64,000 nt of DNA from Plantago elongata (taxonomy: Eukaryota; Streptophyta; Magnoliopsida; Lamiales; Plantaginaceae), in NCBI GenBank assembly GCA_036897095.1, contig JAYMSP010000041.1:43441-107440 (forward strand). The letters run 5' to 3'. This document shows positions 61,878-64,000 of this stretch, in pieces. Made by a program: the position numbers and the translations under genes. The notes beneath the pieces were generated by a model. That model made no database searches. It was not told the origin of the DNA and worked only from the letters and a program-made list of their open reading frames with translations. Position 1 is the stretch's first letter, and each line of letters starts with the position of its first letter.

Positions 61878-63098
61878 ATGATTGTCGTGGAAGAAATGCT
61901 GAGAATTGCTAGTCGTTATTGCTACTTATTATTCAATTGATTCATATTTATATTTTAGAAATTATGAAATATTATAATGTATTTATTGTTTTGATATGGT
62001 TTTTATTGAAGCATTTTTGGTGTATGGTTTGAATTTTCAAGTGTTGTTGTTACGTTTAGCTCAATCAACCGATCACTAAACACAATGAAAATCAACTCTA
62101 CGGTGTTGCTCAAACAGATGAGACAACTATCACACGAACAATCAATCAAACAACGAATCAAACAACTCACAACCACAAAGTTTTACGTGGTTCGACAAAT
62201 GTCTACGTCCACGGGAGTAACCAGAGATTCTATTATTGACCAATTCGTTTACAGTGATATAACAACATTTCAACAATGGAGAATTACAGAGAACCTATCG
62301 AAATCTCAGAGAAAACAGTTTTCAGAAGCTTGAAGAAGAAGTTAACTAATTCTGTTGTGATACTAACTCTCTCAATAACTAAAGCTTGAAGTTTTTTTTT
62401 TATACATACAATAAATTATAAGTTACCTAAATTATTCAATAACTAAAATTACTAAACCCACCCCCATAAAATTAACTGGTTAAAAAAATTATTATATACC
62501 CTAAAATAAGCGGAAAATATTCATGTAGACCAGGTTTATATAATTAATGTGATGTGTATAATTACTACCACATGATCTATGAAAATGTCATGGAGCAAAT
62601 TTAGATAATAATTTTTTCAACAAGTCTATCAAAAGATTTGATTTTCCAGACAAATTTCCTTTTTCTTTAATCAATTGTAATGCCCGAAACGCTACTTACA
62701 CCAACATGTTCATATTTATTTAGAAAAATACACACATATGATAAGAGTATCAATGTTAAATGTACATGATGTGAATCAATTGTATACGAATGGTGATAAA
62801 GTTTGCTTGTAATAATAGTTTTGGTGGTAAAATAGATAATTATCCGGATAATAATTTATGAATATCCATGACGTACTGACACATTACAACTATAACCATA
62901 GTCGAGACGAGCTAACTCCTAATCCAAAATCAGAGGAATTGGTTGGGCTTAGACAAGGTGTGACGGCACGGGAATTTGGTCGACCAACTAGGGTGCCGAT
63001 GTTACATGAATCCTGCTAAACTAAAGAAAATACATGTGCTCCAACTCAAAACAAACCATCCGTATGAATCTAGACTCTTAAATCTTGCATCACATTAG
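61878..63098. other. Spacer between PAR1 genes 2 and 3
   Basis: At about 62055-62340 an open stretch carries AAGTTTTACGTGGTTCGAC and TACGTCCACGGGAGTAACC, strings I recall from plant dispersed repeats (LTR or leader sequence). It encodes no recognisable domain. The remaining sequence is AT-rich with nothing supported. Confidence 0.45.
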
Positions 63099-63122
63099 GC
63101 GTTGATATATGCATGCTACCAA
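63099..63122 (+). promoter_or_regulatory. Conserved upstream block of PAR1 gene 3
   Basis: GCGTTGATATATG followed by CATGCTACCAA, 222 bp upstream of the ATG. It differs at two positions from the gene 1 block. Confidence 0.6.
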
Positions 63123-63228
63123 ATATCTATAGTATGCACGTCATCACGCCAAACACCATAAGTATTTATTTTACTCGCATAAAATACATTTTCTTAAACA
63201 GTTAAACTCACTTCCTTTCTTAACCACT

Positions 63229-63236
63229 TATAAATA
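63229..63236 (+). promoter_or_regulatory. TATA box of PAR1 gene 3
   Basis: TATAAATA then CCACCTC, 92 bp upstream of the ATG at 63321. Confidence 0.65.
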
Positions 63237-63320
63237 CCACCTCTCATTCACCACTTCGTATCAAATAAACTCATCAAGAAGCCAAAAGTGAATAACAAAA
63301 GTCACCAACCAAAGCAAAGA

Positions 63321-64000
63321 ATGGCTTCCTCAATGTCTTTGGTCCTCTTCTTTTCTTGCTCCTTCTTTCTCCGAGGAATACTAGGTACAATACTACTATT
63401 TCTTTTTCTTACTTTCATGTACCGCCAGTGTAAATTCATACATGTTTAATTAACTAGATCGTTTTATAAGCGTAGCGGAGGTGATATGTGAAAACTTGGG
63501 GGCGGAAGTGTGTGCATTCGCGATTGCATCGTCAGGGAAGAGGTGCGTGCTCGAGAACTACAAGAACAACGAAGGTAACATTGACTACACATGCAACATG
63601 TCGGAGGTGGTCGTGGAGCGACAGTCTGGGTACATTGAGACTGATCAGTGCGTTAGAGTGTGTGGCATTGACCGTAAATCAGTCGGAATCTCATCCGATG
63701 AGTTCTTGGCCCCACAATTTACCAATAGCCTATGCTCCCCTGCTTGTTATCAGAATTGCCCCAACATTGTTGACCTTTACTTCAACCTTGCTGCTGGTGA
63801 AGGTACTAAAATCTAATTTTCTTCTTCAACTATTTATACATGTTAGTACTGCTTTGCATTTTTATGAAATCAGGATTTTTTTTTTAAAATTACTTGAAAA
63901 TGCAGGAGTGTTTCTTCCGACTCTATGTGAGAAGCGAAGGGCCAGTTCTCACCGTGCCATGTTCGAGCTTTTTAGCAGCAGTGGTGCCGCCTCTGGCCCA
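63321..64000 (+). CDS. PAR1-family secreted Cys-rich protein, gene 3 (partial)
   Basis: Exons 63321..63384, 63476..63802 and 63906 to beyond the window end; the C-terminus is not visible. The signal peptide is MASSMSLVLFFSCSFFLRG. The PAR1 domain keeps the cysteine pattern ([76 protein letters not shown]). Compared with its paralogs it has AEVCAF where they have AEKCSF/ADKCSF. Intron positions are identical to genes 1 and 2. The last visible residues are the start of the Ser/Ala tail (SSSGAASGP). Function as for gene 1: a sugar- or pathogen-responsive secreted protein of unknown biochemistry. Confidence 0.9.

Overview
This is a stretch of nuclear DNA from a flowering plant. The genes have GT-AG introns, carry chloroplast transit peptides or signal peptides, and belong to plant families. 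Between them lies AT-rich DNA full of plant transposons (Ty1/copia, L1-type LINE, CACTA, Stowaway and Tourist MITEs, tRNA-derived SINE-like pieces). The proteins look eudicot; an asterid such as Lamiales is my guess and is not proven by the sequence.

Layout. 1-9.4 kb is gene-free AT-rich DNA with several MITE-like elements. 9.5-12.9 kb (+) is an eight-exon O-fucosyltransferase-family gene. 14.1-16.8 kb (-) is FLN1, a plastid pfkB-family protein. 17-21.2 kb is transposon-rich: a long-inverted-repeat element with an internal 20-bp-motif array, then an internally deleted Ty1/copia element that ends about 275 bp upstream of a SOUL haem-binding gene (21.5-22.1 kb, +). 23.0-24.0 kb (-) is a membrane-anchored legume-lectin protein with no kinase. 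24.2-34.4 kb is intergenic and holds a degenerate 4.5-kb LINE. 34.5-37.3 kb (-) is a plastid NusG-like gene of the pTAC13 type. 39.0-41.6 kb (+) is a LisH-motif protein of unknown function with an acidic C-terminus. 41.9-46.4 kb (-) holds two tandem chloroplast fructose-1,6-bisphosphatase genes, both with the redox loop. 49.2-64 kb holds three PAR1-family genes (the third cut by the window end), separated by a nested copia/CACTA block, a small secreted Cys/Pro-rich gene (56.2 kb) and decayed repeats.

Functional picture. Four of the genes serve the chloroplast: FLN1 and the NusG-like protein are linked to plastid-encoded RNA polymerase and nucleoids, and the two FBPases to the Calvin-Benson cycle. 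Lectin, PAR1 and the Cys/Pro-rich protein enter the secretory pathway. From memory, the gene set PAR1, FBPase, lectin, FLN1, O-fucosyltransferase recalls a segment of Arabidopsis chromosome 3 (around At3g54040-At3g54100), so this may be an old conserved block expanded by tandem duplication of FBPase and PAR1.

The most interesting items are the divergent FBPase copy, a short sequence block shared upstream of all three PAR1 genes, the paired-cysteine proline-rich protein, the LisH/acidic-tail protein and the long-inverted-repeat element with its array. Splice sites and starts were assigned by reading frame and splice consensus only. No transcript data or database search was available.
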